DNA of 47,794 nt, taken from assembly GCA_024277135.1 (NCBI GenBank), contig JAJRVV010000179.1:1-47794 (forward strand), in the 5' to 3' direction. The notes below the pieces were generated by a model, which saw nothing but the letters and a program-made list of their open reading frames with translations, made no database searches and was not told the DNA's origin. A program made the translations under genes and the position numbers. Of the stretch, positions 15,662 to 23,887 are shown piece after piece (within the stretch, counting starts at the first letter, position 1; each line of letters opens with the position of its first letter). Source of the stretch: Chloroflexota bacterium (GTDB lineage: Bacteria > Chloroflexota > Anaerolineae > Promineifilales > Promineifilaceae).

Positions 15662-16651
15662 ATGACAAAACAGTTAACCCCATTTGGCGAAAAGTGGCAA
15701 GAGCGCATTGCCGAGGCCAGAACTCTTCTGGAAGCGGTACGCGCGCAGCTTGTGGAAACGGAAGCGGAACTGGCCGAACGGCTGGCCCGAATCAACGCTT
15801 TCGAGTTCAACCTGCGCGCCAAAGTGGGGCATTGGGTCAAACGGTTAGAGAATTTAGACCGGGAGATCGAGAAGCTGCACCGGGAGTTGCGGCTGCGGGA
15901 TGAGGAATGGGGTGATATGGACGGCCGTACCGCCCACTGGCGTTTGTCCGATTTTGAGGCATCTCAGACCGGGGCGTACCGGTATCGAAAAGCCGCCCCA
16001 CCGCCGCCACCTACCCCACTCGACCGGGATACCAAAGCTGAAATCAAACAAATTTATCGGGAATTGGCGCGCCGCTTTCATCCCGACATGGCAGTAAACG
16101 AGACTGACCGCGCCTACCGCACCCAAATGATGATGACCATCAACGCCGCCTACACTGCCTGCGATTTGGAAAAGCTCAAAGCATTGACCCTGGAACCAGA
16201 TGCCGCCCATCTAATTGACACCGCCCAGTCCGACGCCGAACTGCACGCTGCCATTAACCGGGAAATCGGCCGTTGCCAACGGCGTCTGGTCGAAATCGAA
16301 TCGGAACTGGCCCAATTGGCTCGGCATCGCAGCAGCCAATTGATGCGGCAAAAGGAACGAGCCGACGCTGAAGACCGGGATTTTTGGGCCGATTTGGAAG
16401 CGCAGTTGCGGGATCAATTTGCCCGGCGGCAGGTAGAGCGGGATGTGCTCAAAGGAGAAATGGGCCGGATCGGGGAGTCGCCTGTCTCTGTGGCCGGGGA
16501 TGATTGGGCGGATACGGTGTGGGATTTAACATTAGAATATGCTTACGACGAAGGGCCGGATTTATCCGCAGAAGAAATCATTTTTCGGCGGCGCACCCGG
16601 CGCGACTATGATGAGGACAACCCAGATTCGCCCGAATGGGAGGTGTGGTGA
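15662..16651 (+). CDS. J-domain protein with coiled coil
   Basis: A 329-residue protein. Residues of about 15-85 are strongly helical (EARTLLEAVRAQLVETEAEL, then RELRLRDEEW) and should form a coiled coil. A proline run (PPPPPT) links to a J-domain at about 125-180: IKQIYRELARRFHPDM with the H140-P141-D142 motif that stimulates the DnaK ATPase, and INAAYTACD. A second coiled coil (about 190-270) and a charged C-terminus follow. It is not DnaJ itself, as the Gly/Phe and zinc domains are missing. The stop overlaps the start of the ATP-grasp gene by one base. Confidence 0.85.
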   Translation: MTKQLTPFGEKWQERIAEARTLLEAVRAQLVETEAELAERLARINAFEFNLRAKVGHWVKRLENLDREIEKLHRELRLRDEEWGDMDGRTAHWRLSDFEASQTGAYRYRKAAPPPPPTPLDRDTKAEIKQIYRELARRFHPDMAVNETDRAYRTQMMMTINAAYTACDLEKLKALTLEPDAAHLIDTAQSDAELHAAINREIGRCQRRLVEIESELAQLARHRSSQLMRQKERADAEDRDFWADLEAQLRDQFARRQVERDVLKGEMGRIGESPVSVAGDDWADTVWDLTLEYAYDEGPDLSAEEIIFRRRTRRDYDEDNPDSPEWEVW

Positions 16652-17937
16652 TGGGTCACGACGGCCGTCCTCCCCACATCCTTTTACTGACTACCAACCA
16701 CACCTACCGCGCCCCGGCCTTTTTACAAGCAGCCGAAAGTTTGGGCATTGAGGTGGTACAGGCGATGAACATGCCTCAAGCGTTGGCCGAAGAATGGCAG
16801 ATGCCGTTAGGAATCGAGTTTGAGCAGGTGGAAACGGCCGTTGCCGCCATTACCGCCTACGCCCGCCAACATCCGCTGGCCGCCATCCTGGGGGTAGACG
16901 ATAGCGGTACGCTGTTGGCTGCCCACGCCGCCGCCGCCCTGGGCCTGCCCCACAACGATCCGGCGGCGGCGCTGGCCGCCCGCGATAAATTCGTCATGCG
17001 GCGAAAACTGCGGGAAGGCGGCGTGCCCGTGCCTGGGTTCCGCCGCTTTGCCACCGATGATGATTTGGCCGCCATCGCCCGCCAGGTGCGTTATCCCTGC
17101 GTCGTCAAGCCGCTTACCCTCTCCGGCAGCCGCGGTGTCATTCGCGCCAATGATCCCGATGAATTTGTCCGGGCAGCAGCTCGATTGCGCCGCCTGCTGG
17201 CAAAACTCGGCCCTGGCCCCCACCCCTTTTTAGTGGAGGATTTCATACCTGGTTTTGAGGTGGCGCTGGAAGGGATGCTGGATGACGGCCGTCTCACCCT
17301 GCTGGCCCTGTTCGACAAACCCGATCCGCTGGACGGCCCTTTTTTCGAGGAGACGATTTACGTCACCCCTTCCCGCCTGTCGGATGACGCGCAAACGGCC
17401 GTTGCCGATTGTGTGGCCCAATCTGCCCGCGCCCTCGGCCTGCGCGCCGGCCCCATCCACGCCGAACTGCGGCTGAATGAGGACGGCCCCTGGTTGATAG
17501 AGGCGGCCGGCCGTTCCATCGGCGGATTGTGTTCGCAGACGCTCCGTTTTGACGCCGGCGCCTCGTTGGAGGAACTGATTTTGCGGCAGGCGGTGGGGAT
17601 GCCGCTGCCATCCACGCCCGCCGACGCCCAGGCCAGCGGGGTGATGATGATCCCCATCCCGGAAGCGGGCCTGCTGAAGGGGGTCGGCGGCATGGAAGCA
17701 GCCAAACGAACGCCGCTGGTGGAGGATGTGGCAATCACCGCCCGGCTCAATTACACCCTGACGCCGCTGCCGGAGGGGGAGAGTTATCTTGGTTTTATTT
17801 TTGCGCGGGGGGAGACGGCTGCGGCCGTGGAAGCCGCTTTGCGGGAAGCGCACAGTAAGTTGAAATTTGAGATCGCGCCCGTCATTCAACTACACGTGGC
17901 AGGCAGCGAGTCAAGCGGCAGCTGGTTCCCGGTTTAA
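16651..17937 (+). CDS. ATP-grasp domain ligase
   Basis: About 428 residues. The ATP-grasp fold is seen in KFVMRRKLREGGVPVPGFR (start of the domain), YPCVVKPLTLSGSRGVIRA (ATP-binding Lys and Gly loop), FLVEDFIPGFEVALEGML, HAELRLNEDGPWLIEAAGR (metal-binding Glu and Asn/Glu region) and a C-terminal domain. It resembles the biotin-carboxylase-like/L-amino-acid ligase group, which join a carboxylate to an amine via an acyl phosphate. I chose the ATG at 16651 because GGGAGGTG (16638-16645) is well spaced. The substrate is unknown. Its last 27 bp overlap the 3' end of the convergent HigA gene. Confidence 0.85.
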   Translation: MGHDGRPPHILLLTTNHTYRAPAFLQAAESLGIEVVQAMNMPQALAEEWQMPLGIEFEQVETAVAAITAYARQHPLAAILGVDDSGTLLAAHAAAALGLPHNDPAAALAARDKFVMRRKLREGGVPVPGFRRFATDDDLAAIARQVRYPCVVKPLTLSGSRGVIRANDPDEFVRAAARLRRLLAKLGPGPHPFLVEDFIPGFEVALEGMLDDGRLTLLALFDKPDPLDGPFFEETIYVTPSRLSDDAQTAVADCVAQSARALGLRAGPIHAELRLNEDGPWLIEAAGRSIGGLCSQTLRFDAGASLEELILRQAVGMPLPSTPADAQASGVMMIPIPEAGLLKGVGGMEAAKRTPLVEDVAITARLNYTLTPLPEGESYLGFIFARGETAAAVEAALREAHSKLKFEIAPVIQLHVAGSESSGSWFPV

Positions 17938-18222
17938 TGCTTTCACTTCCTGTCTGATTTTCTGACCAAACTTTTGTTGGGCTACTTCCAGATCATACCG
18001 GGCTTGCAAGCGCAGCCCGACATCGGGGCTGGTGCCAAAATAAATCGCCAATCGCATGGCGGTATCGGCCGTCACAGACCGCTTGCCATTCACAATTTGG
18101 CTGATGCGCAGCGCGGGCACGCCGATGTCTTTTGCCACCCGGTATTGGCTCAACTCCAATGGCTTCATAAAATCTTCCAGCAACAGTTCGCCGGGATGTA
18201 TGGGGGGTAATCTCTCTTCCAT
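17911..18222 (-). CDS. higA: HigA-family antitoxin (XRE helix-turn-helix), orphan
   Basis: A 103-residue protein with the HigA hallmark HPGELLLEDFMKPLELSQ at the N-terminus and an XRE-type helix-turn-helix (about 25-80: YRVAKDIGVPALRISQIVNG, then KRSVTADTAMRLAIYFGTS). HigA antitoxins bind their own promoter and neutralise the mRNA-cleaving toxin HigB, which is encoded just upstream. I read the 90 bp upstream in all frames and found no HigB C-terminus; instead the tail of the radical SAM selenoprotein lies there, ending 49 bp away. It is therefore a solitary antitoxin or a repurposed regulator. GAGGAAATC precedes the ATG. Confidence 0.88.
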   Translation of the reverse strand: MEERLPPIHPGELLLEDFMKPLELSQYRVAKDIGVPALRISQIVNGKRSVTADTAMRLAIYFGTSPDVGLRLQARYDLEVAQQKFGQKIRQEVKALNREPAAA

Positions 18223-18271
18223 TTCTGATTTCCTCAGTTACAGAATTGTAACGCGCGCCGCCCGCCACTCG

Positions 18272-19660
18272 CTACTTTTTAAGCTGGCCCAACTGGCCAG
18301 AGGTCGGCTCCGCTCAACAGAACCAATTTTCGCTGAGGCGGGGCGGGGCTGGTTGGAAGAGGTTGAGGAGGGGATCGGCGGGCGGAGTACGGCCGTCCAT
18401 CCCATACGCCAGCCGTTCAATCTCCGCAAACACCGCCAACGGATCGCCATCCCCCATTTGCTCCGCCACCTGACTGACGGCTTGATGTAGTTCATCCAGG
18501 CGCGGGTCGGGGTGCCGCCAGGCGTAGCTGAAATTGGCTGCGTCCAACGCGCCCAGCCACCCGGCATCCTCGTTCTCGGCCAGCAGCGCGCTCTGCGGCG
18601 GAATGAGCAGGCGGACGGCGTATTGCACCGTCGGGACGTGGGGGATGAGGCCGCGCCGGCGAATCCAGTCCAGCATGGCGAGATAATCAGCCAGCGTCGT
18701 CCAGGGGGTGAACGCCACCCAGGTCGGCTGGACGGCGATCCCGGCCTGGGCCAGAATGTTCAGCGCCGTTTCCATGTCGGACACGGTGTGCCCCTTGCCC
18801 AGACGGGCCAGCACCGTTTCGCTGACCGACTCGAAGGCAGAAACGACGAAGGCGCTGCCCAGCGCCGCCAATTCCGGGAATTTATCCCGGTGGCGCAGGA
18901 TGTGTTCCACTTTGACGGTGAAATCGAAGGTGAGGCCGGGAAATTCGGCGCGCAGAGCGCGGGCGATGTTGAGGGCGTGACCGGGGCCATTGAGGAAGTC
19001 GGGATCGCCGAAGGTGATGTGACGCGCCCCGGCTTTCACCTGCTGGCGGATGTCGGCCATCACGGTTTCGAGCGGGATGATGAAGAAACGGCCGTCATAC
19101 ACCGGCACGATGGGACAGTGGCGGCAGGTGTGCAGACAGCCTCGTGAGGCTTCGACGTAGCCGGCAGGCACGGCCGTGCCCTTGTGCATGTAATGGGCGT
19201 ATTCGGGCAAACCAGGCAGGCTGGCCCGTTTGGGGATGGGGAAGGATTGGCGGGCCATGATGGGGTCAGCAACGACCATCACCGGTTCCCCGGATAATAC
19301 CGCCTGAATCTGGGCCAGCAGCGGCCGTTCCACCTCTCCGGCCAACAAGGAATCGGCCAGCCCCTCGCTCAGCAAGTAATCCCGGTTCAACCAGGCGTAC
19401 AGGCCGTAAAAGCAGATGTGGGCGTTGGGATTGATTTCTCGCACCCGGCGGGCGGCTTCAACCCCCAAACGCAAGGCGGTGTGCATAGGCGCGGCGATGC
19501 ACACAAACTTTGCTCGTTTAGCTTCAGATTTGGGGAAGGGGGAGATGGATAGGTCAACGGCCGTTGCCGCCAACCCTGCCTCGTCCAAAAACGCCAGCGG
19601 CCAGGCTAAACTAAGCGGCTGATGACCTAATTCGTAGCAAGACAACAACAAAGTCATCAT
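18272..19660 (-). CDS. Radical SAM selenoprotein with Cys-Sec-Ala-Glu-Pro tail
   Basis: A conventional reading stops at the TGA at 18316-18314 and ends ...ENWFC. Reading that TGA as selenocysteine gives Cys-Sec-Ala-Glu-Pro and ten more residues, ending at TAG (18274-18272): 462 residues with Sec449. I recall an NCBI protein family named for exactly a CUAEP or CCAEP tail on radical SAM proteins; this is from memory. The rest fits: an N-terminal B12-binding-like domain (SCYELGHQPLSLAWPLAFL), then a radical SAM core with C175-x3-C179-x2-C182 (SRGCLHTCRHCP), FGDPDFLNG and the barrel. A SECIS-like hairpin follows the UGA. The reaction is unknown. YggX is encoded 34 bp upstream on the same strand. 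No sel genes are in the window. Confidence 0.88.
18286..18302 (-). promoter_or_regulatory. Putative bacterial SECIS element
   Basis: On the minus strand CTGGCC, a five-base loop AGTTG and GGCCAG form a 6-bp GC-rich stem. The loop's second base is a G lying 21 nt after the UGA. This matches the published bacterial SECIS consensus: a stem of at least 4 bp, a G in the first two loop positions, and 16-37 nt from the UGA. It would bind SelB to insert selenocysteine. Confidence 0.75.
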
Positions 19661-19661
19661 T

Positions 19662-19696
19662 GTTATCTGTTTATTGTTGCCTGTTTTCTGTCAATC
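19662..19696. repeat. GTTATCT-type heptamer array
   Basis: Five units (GTTATCT, GTTTATT, GTTGCCT, GTTTTCT, GTCAATC) fill the space between the radical SAM start and the YggX stop and run into that stop codon (19695-19697). The register is exact but the bases are degenerate. Confidence 0.7.
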
Positions 19697-19991
19697 ACTT
19701 CTTCGCTGGCGCGCCGCCGCTCAGGGCTGACGGATCCGCCCCTTCGTTGAAGAGATAGTTTTCCATTTGTTCAAATATGAACTCGTTCGAGCGCGGGTCG
19801 GCCATGTTCAGGCCATAATGGTTGATGAGCAAGCTGGACTGCTCAGTCCACATCTCCCAGGCTAAAGCGGAGACTTCTTCGTAGATGCGCGTTCCCAGAT
19901 CGCCGGGGAATGGGGGGGTAGCCAGGGCCGGCAGCTCTGTCTTGAACTTGGCGCAATGCACAACGGTGATGCTTTTGGTTTCTCTAGCCAT
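19695..19991 (-). CDS. yggX: YggX-type Fe(II)-trafficking protein
   Basis: A 98-residue protein. The conserved region TVVHCAKF (C13, the family cysteine), PPFPGDLGTRIYEEVSALAW, LLINHYGLNMADPRSNEF and MENYLFNEGAD match the YggX oxidative-damage-protection family, which limits iron-driven oxidation of Fe-S clusters. The start is the ATG at 19991, with GAGG eight bases upstream; a longer open frame to 20153 has no ribosome site and its extra part has no family match. It lies upstream of, and likely in one transcript with, the Fe-S-containing radical SAM selenoprotein. That pairing makes sense because the cluster is oxygen-sensitive. Confidence 0.88.
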   Translation of the reverse strand: MARETKSITVVHCAKFKTELPALATPPFPGDLGTRIYEEVSALAWEMWTEQSSLLINHYGLNMADPRSNEFIFEQMENYLFNEGADPSALSGGAPAKK

Positions 19992-20046
19992 GAATATCCT
20001 CAATTTTGAATAGATGATGGTGGATTCGGGTGAATCATTGCGTATG

Positions 20047-20056
20047 AGTATATAAT
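20047..20056. promoter_or_regulatory. Overlapping divergent -10 elements for yggX and pheA
   Basis: TATAAT at 20051-20056 faces pheA (ATG 20134). On the minus strand TATACT at 20052-20047 faces yggX (ATG 19991). The two boxes overlap, so the promoters may compete. No strong -35 was identified for either. Confidence 0.4.
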
Positions 20057-20133
20057 TGGTTGCCACTGGGTCAAACGAATTGATTCGTTTCTTATGAAAT
20101 TCATTGGCAAAATCGGCGCATTGGAGGCCAAAG

Positions 20134-20997
20134 ATGAGCCAGGAACAACCCATCGTCGCGTTTCAGGGAGAAATGGGCGCGTATTCGGAACAGGCAGTAC
20201 GCCAGCAATTTGGGAAGAGCGCTGTGCCTCTGCCCTGTCCAGTCTTCAGCAGTATTTTTACAGCGGTGGCGGACGGCCGCGCCCATTACGGTATGTTGCC
20301 CATTGAAAACTCCCTGGCTGGAACCGTCATCCCCGCCTACGACTTGCTCATTGACCATGATTTGCGCGTCCAGGCGGAAGTGGTTTTGCGGGTGGAGCAT
20401 TGCTTGATGGCCCCCCCCGGCGTCTCCTTAGCCGACATCCACCGCGTCAAATCCCATCATCAAGCGTTGGCCCAATGTGAAAAAACGTTGCGGCGACTGG
20501 GCGTGGAACCGGTGGATTATTACGATACCGCCGGCGCCGCCCGCGACCTGGCGGCCAACCCGGAACCACACACCGCCGCCATCGCCAGCGAACTGGCGGC
20601 CGAAGCGTATGGCCTGGAGGTGCTGGCCCGCCATGTGGAAGACCTGGACTTCAATTTCACCCGCTTTTTTGTGCTGGGGCGAGGTGAAACGGGGCGGCAA
20701 GACCCCAGCAAAACCTCCATCATCTTCACTACGCGGCATGTGCCGGGGGCATTGGTGGCGGTGTTGAACGAGTTGGCGCGGCGGGAGTTGAATTTGACCA
20801 AGATCGAGTCCCGACCGCGGCGCAACCGCCCCTGGCATTACCTGTTTTATGTGGATTTTGAGGGGCATGAGATGGACACGGCCGTGCAAGCGGCATTATT
20901 GGGCATTTTGAAACACGCTTCTTTTCTCAAGGTTCTCGGCTCTTATCCGGCGGCGGCACTAACAATCAACAATCAACAATCAACGGTTAACAATTAA
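20134..20997 (+). CDS. pheA: Prephenate dehydratase
   Basis: A 287-residue single-function prephenate dehydratase, converting prephenate to phenylpyruvate in phenylalanine synthesis. The catalytic domain spans about 5-190: AFQGEMGAYSEQA, MLPIENSLAGTV, LRVEHCLMAPPG and the catalytic Thr-Arg-Phe in NFTRFFVLG. A C-terminal ACT domain with ALVAVLNELARRELNLTKIE and the Phe-binding ESRP motif allows feedback inhibition. The start at 20134 is set by GGAGG at 20123-20127. The last dozen residues (LTINNQQSTVNN) are encoded by a heptamer array that runs through the stop codon, so the tail is an added, nonconserved end. The formyltransferase gene starts 2 bp later. Confidence 0.95.
   Translation: MSQEQPIVAFQGEMGAYSEQAVRQQFGKSAVPLPCPVFSSIFTAVADGRAHYGMLPIENSLAGTVIPAYDLLIDHDLRVQAEVVLRVEHCLMAPPGVSLADIHRVKSHHQALAQCEKTLRRLGVEPVDYYDTAGAARDLAANPEPHTAAIASELAAEAYGLEVLARHVEDLDFNFTRFFVLGRGETGRQDPSKTSIIFTTRHVPGALVAVLNELARRELNLTKIESRPRRNRPWHYLFYVDFEGHEMDTAVQAALLGILKHASFLKVLGSYPAAALTINNQQSTVNN
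20961..20997. repeat. AACAATC heptamer array at the 3' end of pheA
   Basis: Five units (AACAATC three times, AACGGTT, AACAATT) plus AA make the last codons and the stop of pheA. This is the complement of the GTTGATT family seen at 4455, 9772 and 31311. Confidence 0.92.
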
Positions 20998-20999
20998 CG

Positions 21000-21902
21000 A
21001 TGGCTTCTGCTCGTGTTTTGTTTTTCGGGTTGACCGGCGCGTTTTCGCGGACGGCTCTGCGAGTTTTGCTGGAGGGCGGGGCAGAGATTGTGGGCGTGGT
21101 CGCGCCGGAAGCGAATCTGACCACGCCTATTCGACCGCTGCCGCCGCCAACGGCCGTCTCCCAACTCCCCATCCTCAACCCATTCGCCGCTTCAACGATT
21201 CTGGAATTGGCCTGGGCGCAAAACATTCCTGTTTTCCAACTGCGCCAACCCGCCCATGCCGATAGTTTGGCGATGCTGGCCGAATTGGGGGCGGATACGG
21301 CCGTCGCCGCCTGCTGCAACCAGAAAATCCCGCCAAAACTATTGGCTTTGCCCCGGCATGGCTTCCTCAACATTCACCCCTCGCCGCTACCTGCTTATCG
21401 CGGGATTGCGCCGCTGTTTTGGCAGCTGCGAGCCGGAGAAACCCAGACCGGCGTCACCGTGCATTGGATGGATGAGGGATTGGACACGGGGGATATTGCG
21501 GCGCAAACGGCCGTCCCCTTCCCCGAAGGCGCATCCGGCAAAGAACTGGATAATCTGCTGGCCGCCGAGGGTGCAAAATTAGCGTGCCGACTTTTGCCCC
21601 AATTGGATTCTGCGCCGCGCCGCCCCCAGCCCCCAGGCGGTTCCGTCCAACCGGCTCCCACCGCTGCCGATTTTCGGCTGGATTTGAATTGGTCAGCCCG
21701 GCGCGCTTTCAACTTTATGCGGGGGACGGATGATTGGGGACGGCCGTATCCCGTCACGATTGGCGGTAAAACGCGGCGGTTGGCGACGGCCGTCTCGTAT
21801 GAGGCGGATGGGGCGCTGGATGAAAGTGTGGTGGTGGACGGCCGTGACGTTTGGGTTCAATTCCAGCCCGGCGCGCTGCGCGTGATGGCTCCCTCTTCAT
21901 AA
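21000..21902 (+). CDS. Formyltransferase, methionyl-tRNA formyltransferase-like
   Basis: A 300-residue protein of the formyltransferase fold. The folate-binding and active-site motif is HGFLNIHPSPLPAYRGIAP (catalytic Asn and His), and the catalytic Asp is in MDEGLDTGDI. A C-terminal part (NWSARRAFNFMRGTDDWGRP) matches the OB-fold domain that in Fmt binds the tRNA. It is probably Fmt, which formylates Met-tRNA, but HPSPLP and the divergent N-terminus also fit a sugar-amine or other formyltransferase, so I give no symbol. No ribosome site is seen; coupling to pheA 2 bp upstream would drive translation. Confidence 0.78.
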   Translation: MASARVLFFGLTGAFSRTALRVLLEGGAEIVGVVAPEANLTTPIRPLPPPTAVSQLPILNPFAASTILELAWAQNIPVFQLRQPAHADSLAMLAELGADTAVAACCNQKIPPKLLALPRHGFLNIHPSPLPAYRGIAPLFWQLRAGETQTGVTVHWMDEGLDTGDIAAQTAVPFPEGASGKELDNLLAAEGAKLACRLLPQLDSAPRRPQPPGGSVQPAPTAADFRLDLNWSARRAFNFMRGTDDWGRPYPVTIGGKTRRLATAVSYEADGALDESVVVDGRDVWVQFQPGALRVMAPSS

Positions 21903-21917
21903 TCCTTAAAACCCGGC

Positions 21918-21923
21918 TATAAT
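21918..21923 (+). promoter_or_regulatory. -10 element of uvrC, likely leaderless transcript
   Basis: TATAAT ends 6 bases before the uvrC ATG at 21930, so the expected transcription start falls on or beside the start codon. No Shine-Dalgarno sequence is present. The -35 region (CTTCAT at 21895-21900) is weak. Confidence 0.6.
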
Positions 21924-21929
21924 CAGAGC

Positions 21930-23804
21930 ATGACATTCCAACCACCTGAAAACGTCCAGAAAATCCTGCAAAACCTGCCGGCCAAACCGGGGGTTTACCT
22001 GCACATAAACAAGGACGGCCGTATCATTTACGTGGGCAAAGCGATCAACCTGCGCCACCGGGTGCGCTCCTACTTCCACAAAAACGTAGACTCCACCAAA
22101 ACCCGCCGCCTGCGCCGCCAAATCGCCGACATCGAAATCATCACCACCGACTCCGAACTGGAAGCGCTGCTGCTGGAAAACACCCTCATCAAAAAGCATC
22201 GCCCCCATTACAACATCCGGCTCAAAGATGACAAACGCTACCCCTACATCAAAGTCCATTGGGCCAGTCACTTCCCCAAAGTGACCGTCACCCGGCGCAT
22301 GGCCCGCGACGGCTCCCGCTATTTCGGCCCTTACACTTCCGTCTGGGCCGTCCACCAAACGCTCGACTTGCTGCGTAAAATCTTCCCGTATCTCACCTGC
22401 GACCGGACGATTAACGGCAAAGACGGCCGCGCCTGCCTCTACTACGACATCAAACTATGTCACGGCCCCTGCATCGGCGCTGTCAATCGGGAACAATACC
22501 GGGGGATGATTAAGCAGTTGATGGACTTTTTGAACGGCCGTTCCGACCACATCATCACCCAATTGGAAGAGCGCATGAAGCGCGCCGCCGAAATGCTCCA
22601 ATTTGAACGCGCCGCCGAAATCCGGGACCAGCTCAAAGCGGTCAACAAAGTCGTCGCCAAACAAAAAGTCATTTCCGCCGCCAACACCAACCAGGATGTC
22701 ATCGCCTTCGCCCGCGAAAAAGGAGACGCCTGCGTCCAAATCTTCTTCATTCGGCACGGCAAGCTCATCGGCCGCGAATACTTTTTGCTGGAAGGGACGG
22801 AAGACGAACCGGACAAAGAGGTGCTGCAAGAATTCATCACCCAGTTTTATGATAGCGCCGCTCACATCCCCAAAGAAGTCCTGCTTCAGCATGAAGTGGA
22901 CGAAGCCATCATCATCGAGCAGTGGCTCAAGCAAAAGCGCAGCGCTAAAGTGGCCCTGCGCGTGCCCCAACGGGGGCAGAAAAAGGAATTGGTGCAAATG
23001 GCCGCCGCCAACGCCGCCGACACCCTGGCTGCCCTGCGCCAACAGTGGGCCGCCGACCGTTCCAAACACGTCACCGCCATGTCCGAACTGCAAAGGGCGC
23101 TGGATTTGCCGTCGCCGCCGGCCCGCATCGAATGTTACGACATCAGCCATACTCAGGGCGCACAAACCGTCGGCTCGATGGTGGTGTTCGTCCAGGGCGC
23201 GCCGCGCAAAAGTGATTACCGCCGCTTCAATGTGCAGACGGTGGGCAATGACGATTACGGCGCCATGAAAGAGGTACTGACCCGCCGCTTCCAGCGTTAC
23301 CAAGATGCGCAGGCGGGCGAACTGCACGACCCCAGCCAGATTGACAAAATCAGAAAGGAGACGGCATGGTCGCTCCTGCCCGATTTGCTCATCGTGGATG
23401 GCGGCAAAGGGCAGTTGACGATGGCGGTGGATGTACTCAAGCAGTTTGGTTTGGAGCAGGAAGTGCCGCTGGCCGGGCTGGCGAAGCGGGAGGAGGAGTT
23501 ATTCGTGCCTGGAAAACTGGGGCCGATTTTGCTGCCGCGCCGTTCACAGGGGTTGTATCTGGTACAGCGGGTGCGGGATGAAGCGCATCGTTTTGCCAAT
23601 GCGGGACATCGCAAGCGACGGGCTAAGGTGGGCGTGGCCTCGATTTTGGACAGCATCCCTGGCGTCGGCCCCAAACGGCGGCAAACGCTGCTCAAACATT
23701 GTGGCTCGCTGGATGATTTGCGCCGGGCCGCAGCCGAGGAGATCGCCTCAGTTCCCGGCATCCCCTTGCATGTGGCCGAGGCGGTGAAAGCGCATCTGGC
23801 GTAA
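21930..23804 (+). CDS. uvrC: Excinuclease ABC subunit C
   Basis: A full-length 624-residue UvrC, which makes both incisions in nucleotide excision repair. Domains: GIY-YIG nuclease (about 15-95; PGVYLHINKDGRIIYVGKA), the conserved LLLENTLIKKHRPHYNIRLKDD-type region, a UVR motif that contacts UvrB (about 205-240; ERMKRAAEMLQFERAAEIRD), the RNase-H-like 5' nuclease (about 375-540; ECYDISHTQG, LPDLLIVDGGKGQL) and a C-terminal helix-hairpin-helix DNA-binding region (about 565-620; DSIPGVGPKRRQTLLKHCGS). All blocks are intact. It lacks a ribosome site and probably uses a leaderless mRNA. Confidence 0.97.
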   Translation: MTFQPPENVQKILQNLPAKPGVYLHINKDGRIIYVGKAINLRHRVRSYFHKNVDSTKTRRLRRQIADIEIITTDSELEALLLENTLIKKHRPHYNIRLKDDKRYPYIKVHWASHFPKVTVTRRMARDGSRYFGPYTSVWAVHQTLDLLRKIFPYLTCDRTINGKDGRACLYYDIKLCHGPCIGAVNREQYRGMIKQLMDFLNGRSDHIITQLEERMKRAAEMLQFERAAEIRDQLKAVNKVVAKQKVISAANTNQDVIAFAREKGDACVQIFFIRHGKLIGREYFLLEGTEDEPDKEVLQEFITQFYDSAAHIPKEVLLQHEVDEAIIIEQWLKQKRSAKVALRVPQRGQKKELVQMAAANAADTLAALRQQWAADRSKHVTAMSELQRALDLPSPPARIECYDISHTQGAQTVGSMVVFVQGAPRKSDYRRFNVQTVGNDDYGAMKEVLTRRFQRYQDAQAGELHDPSQIDKIRKETAWSLLPDLLIVDGGKGQLTMAVDVLKQFGLEQEVPLAGLAKREEELFVPGKLGPILLPRRSQGLYLVQRVRDEAHRFANAGHRKRRAKVGVASILDSIPGVGPKRRQTLLKHCGSLDDLRRAAAEEIASVPGIPLHVAEAVKAHLA

Positions 23805-23887
23805 TGGACAGTGTGTCCTGTGTTCGCTTTTGGTGTCAAAGCGATCAGTGGTTCTCAAAATCATTCAAATAAATAAAGGAGATTCGT

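Noticed and set aside
18238..18567. Possible HigB toxin upstream of HigA
   Set aside because: The frame is Trp/Arg-rich and antisense-like to the radical SAM gene; no HigB motif.
22455..23327. 290-codon minus-strand frame within uvrC
   Set aside because: Antisense shadow of a strongly conserved gene; composition Gly/His/Phe-rich with no recognisable motif.
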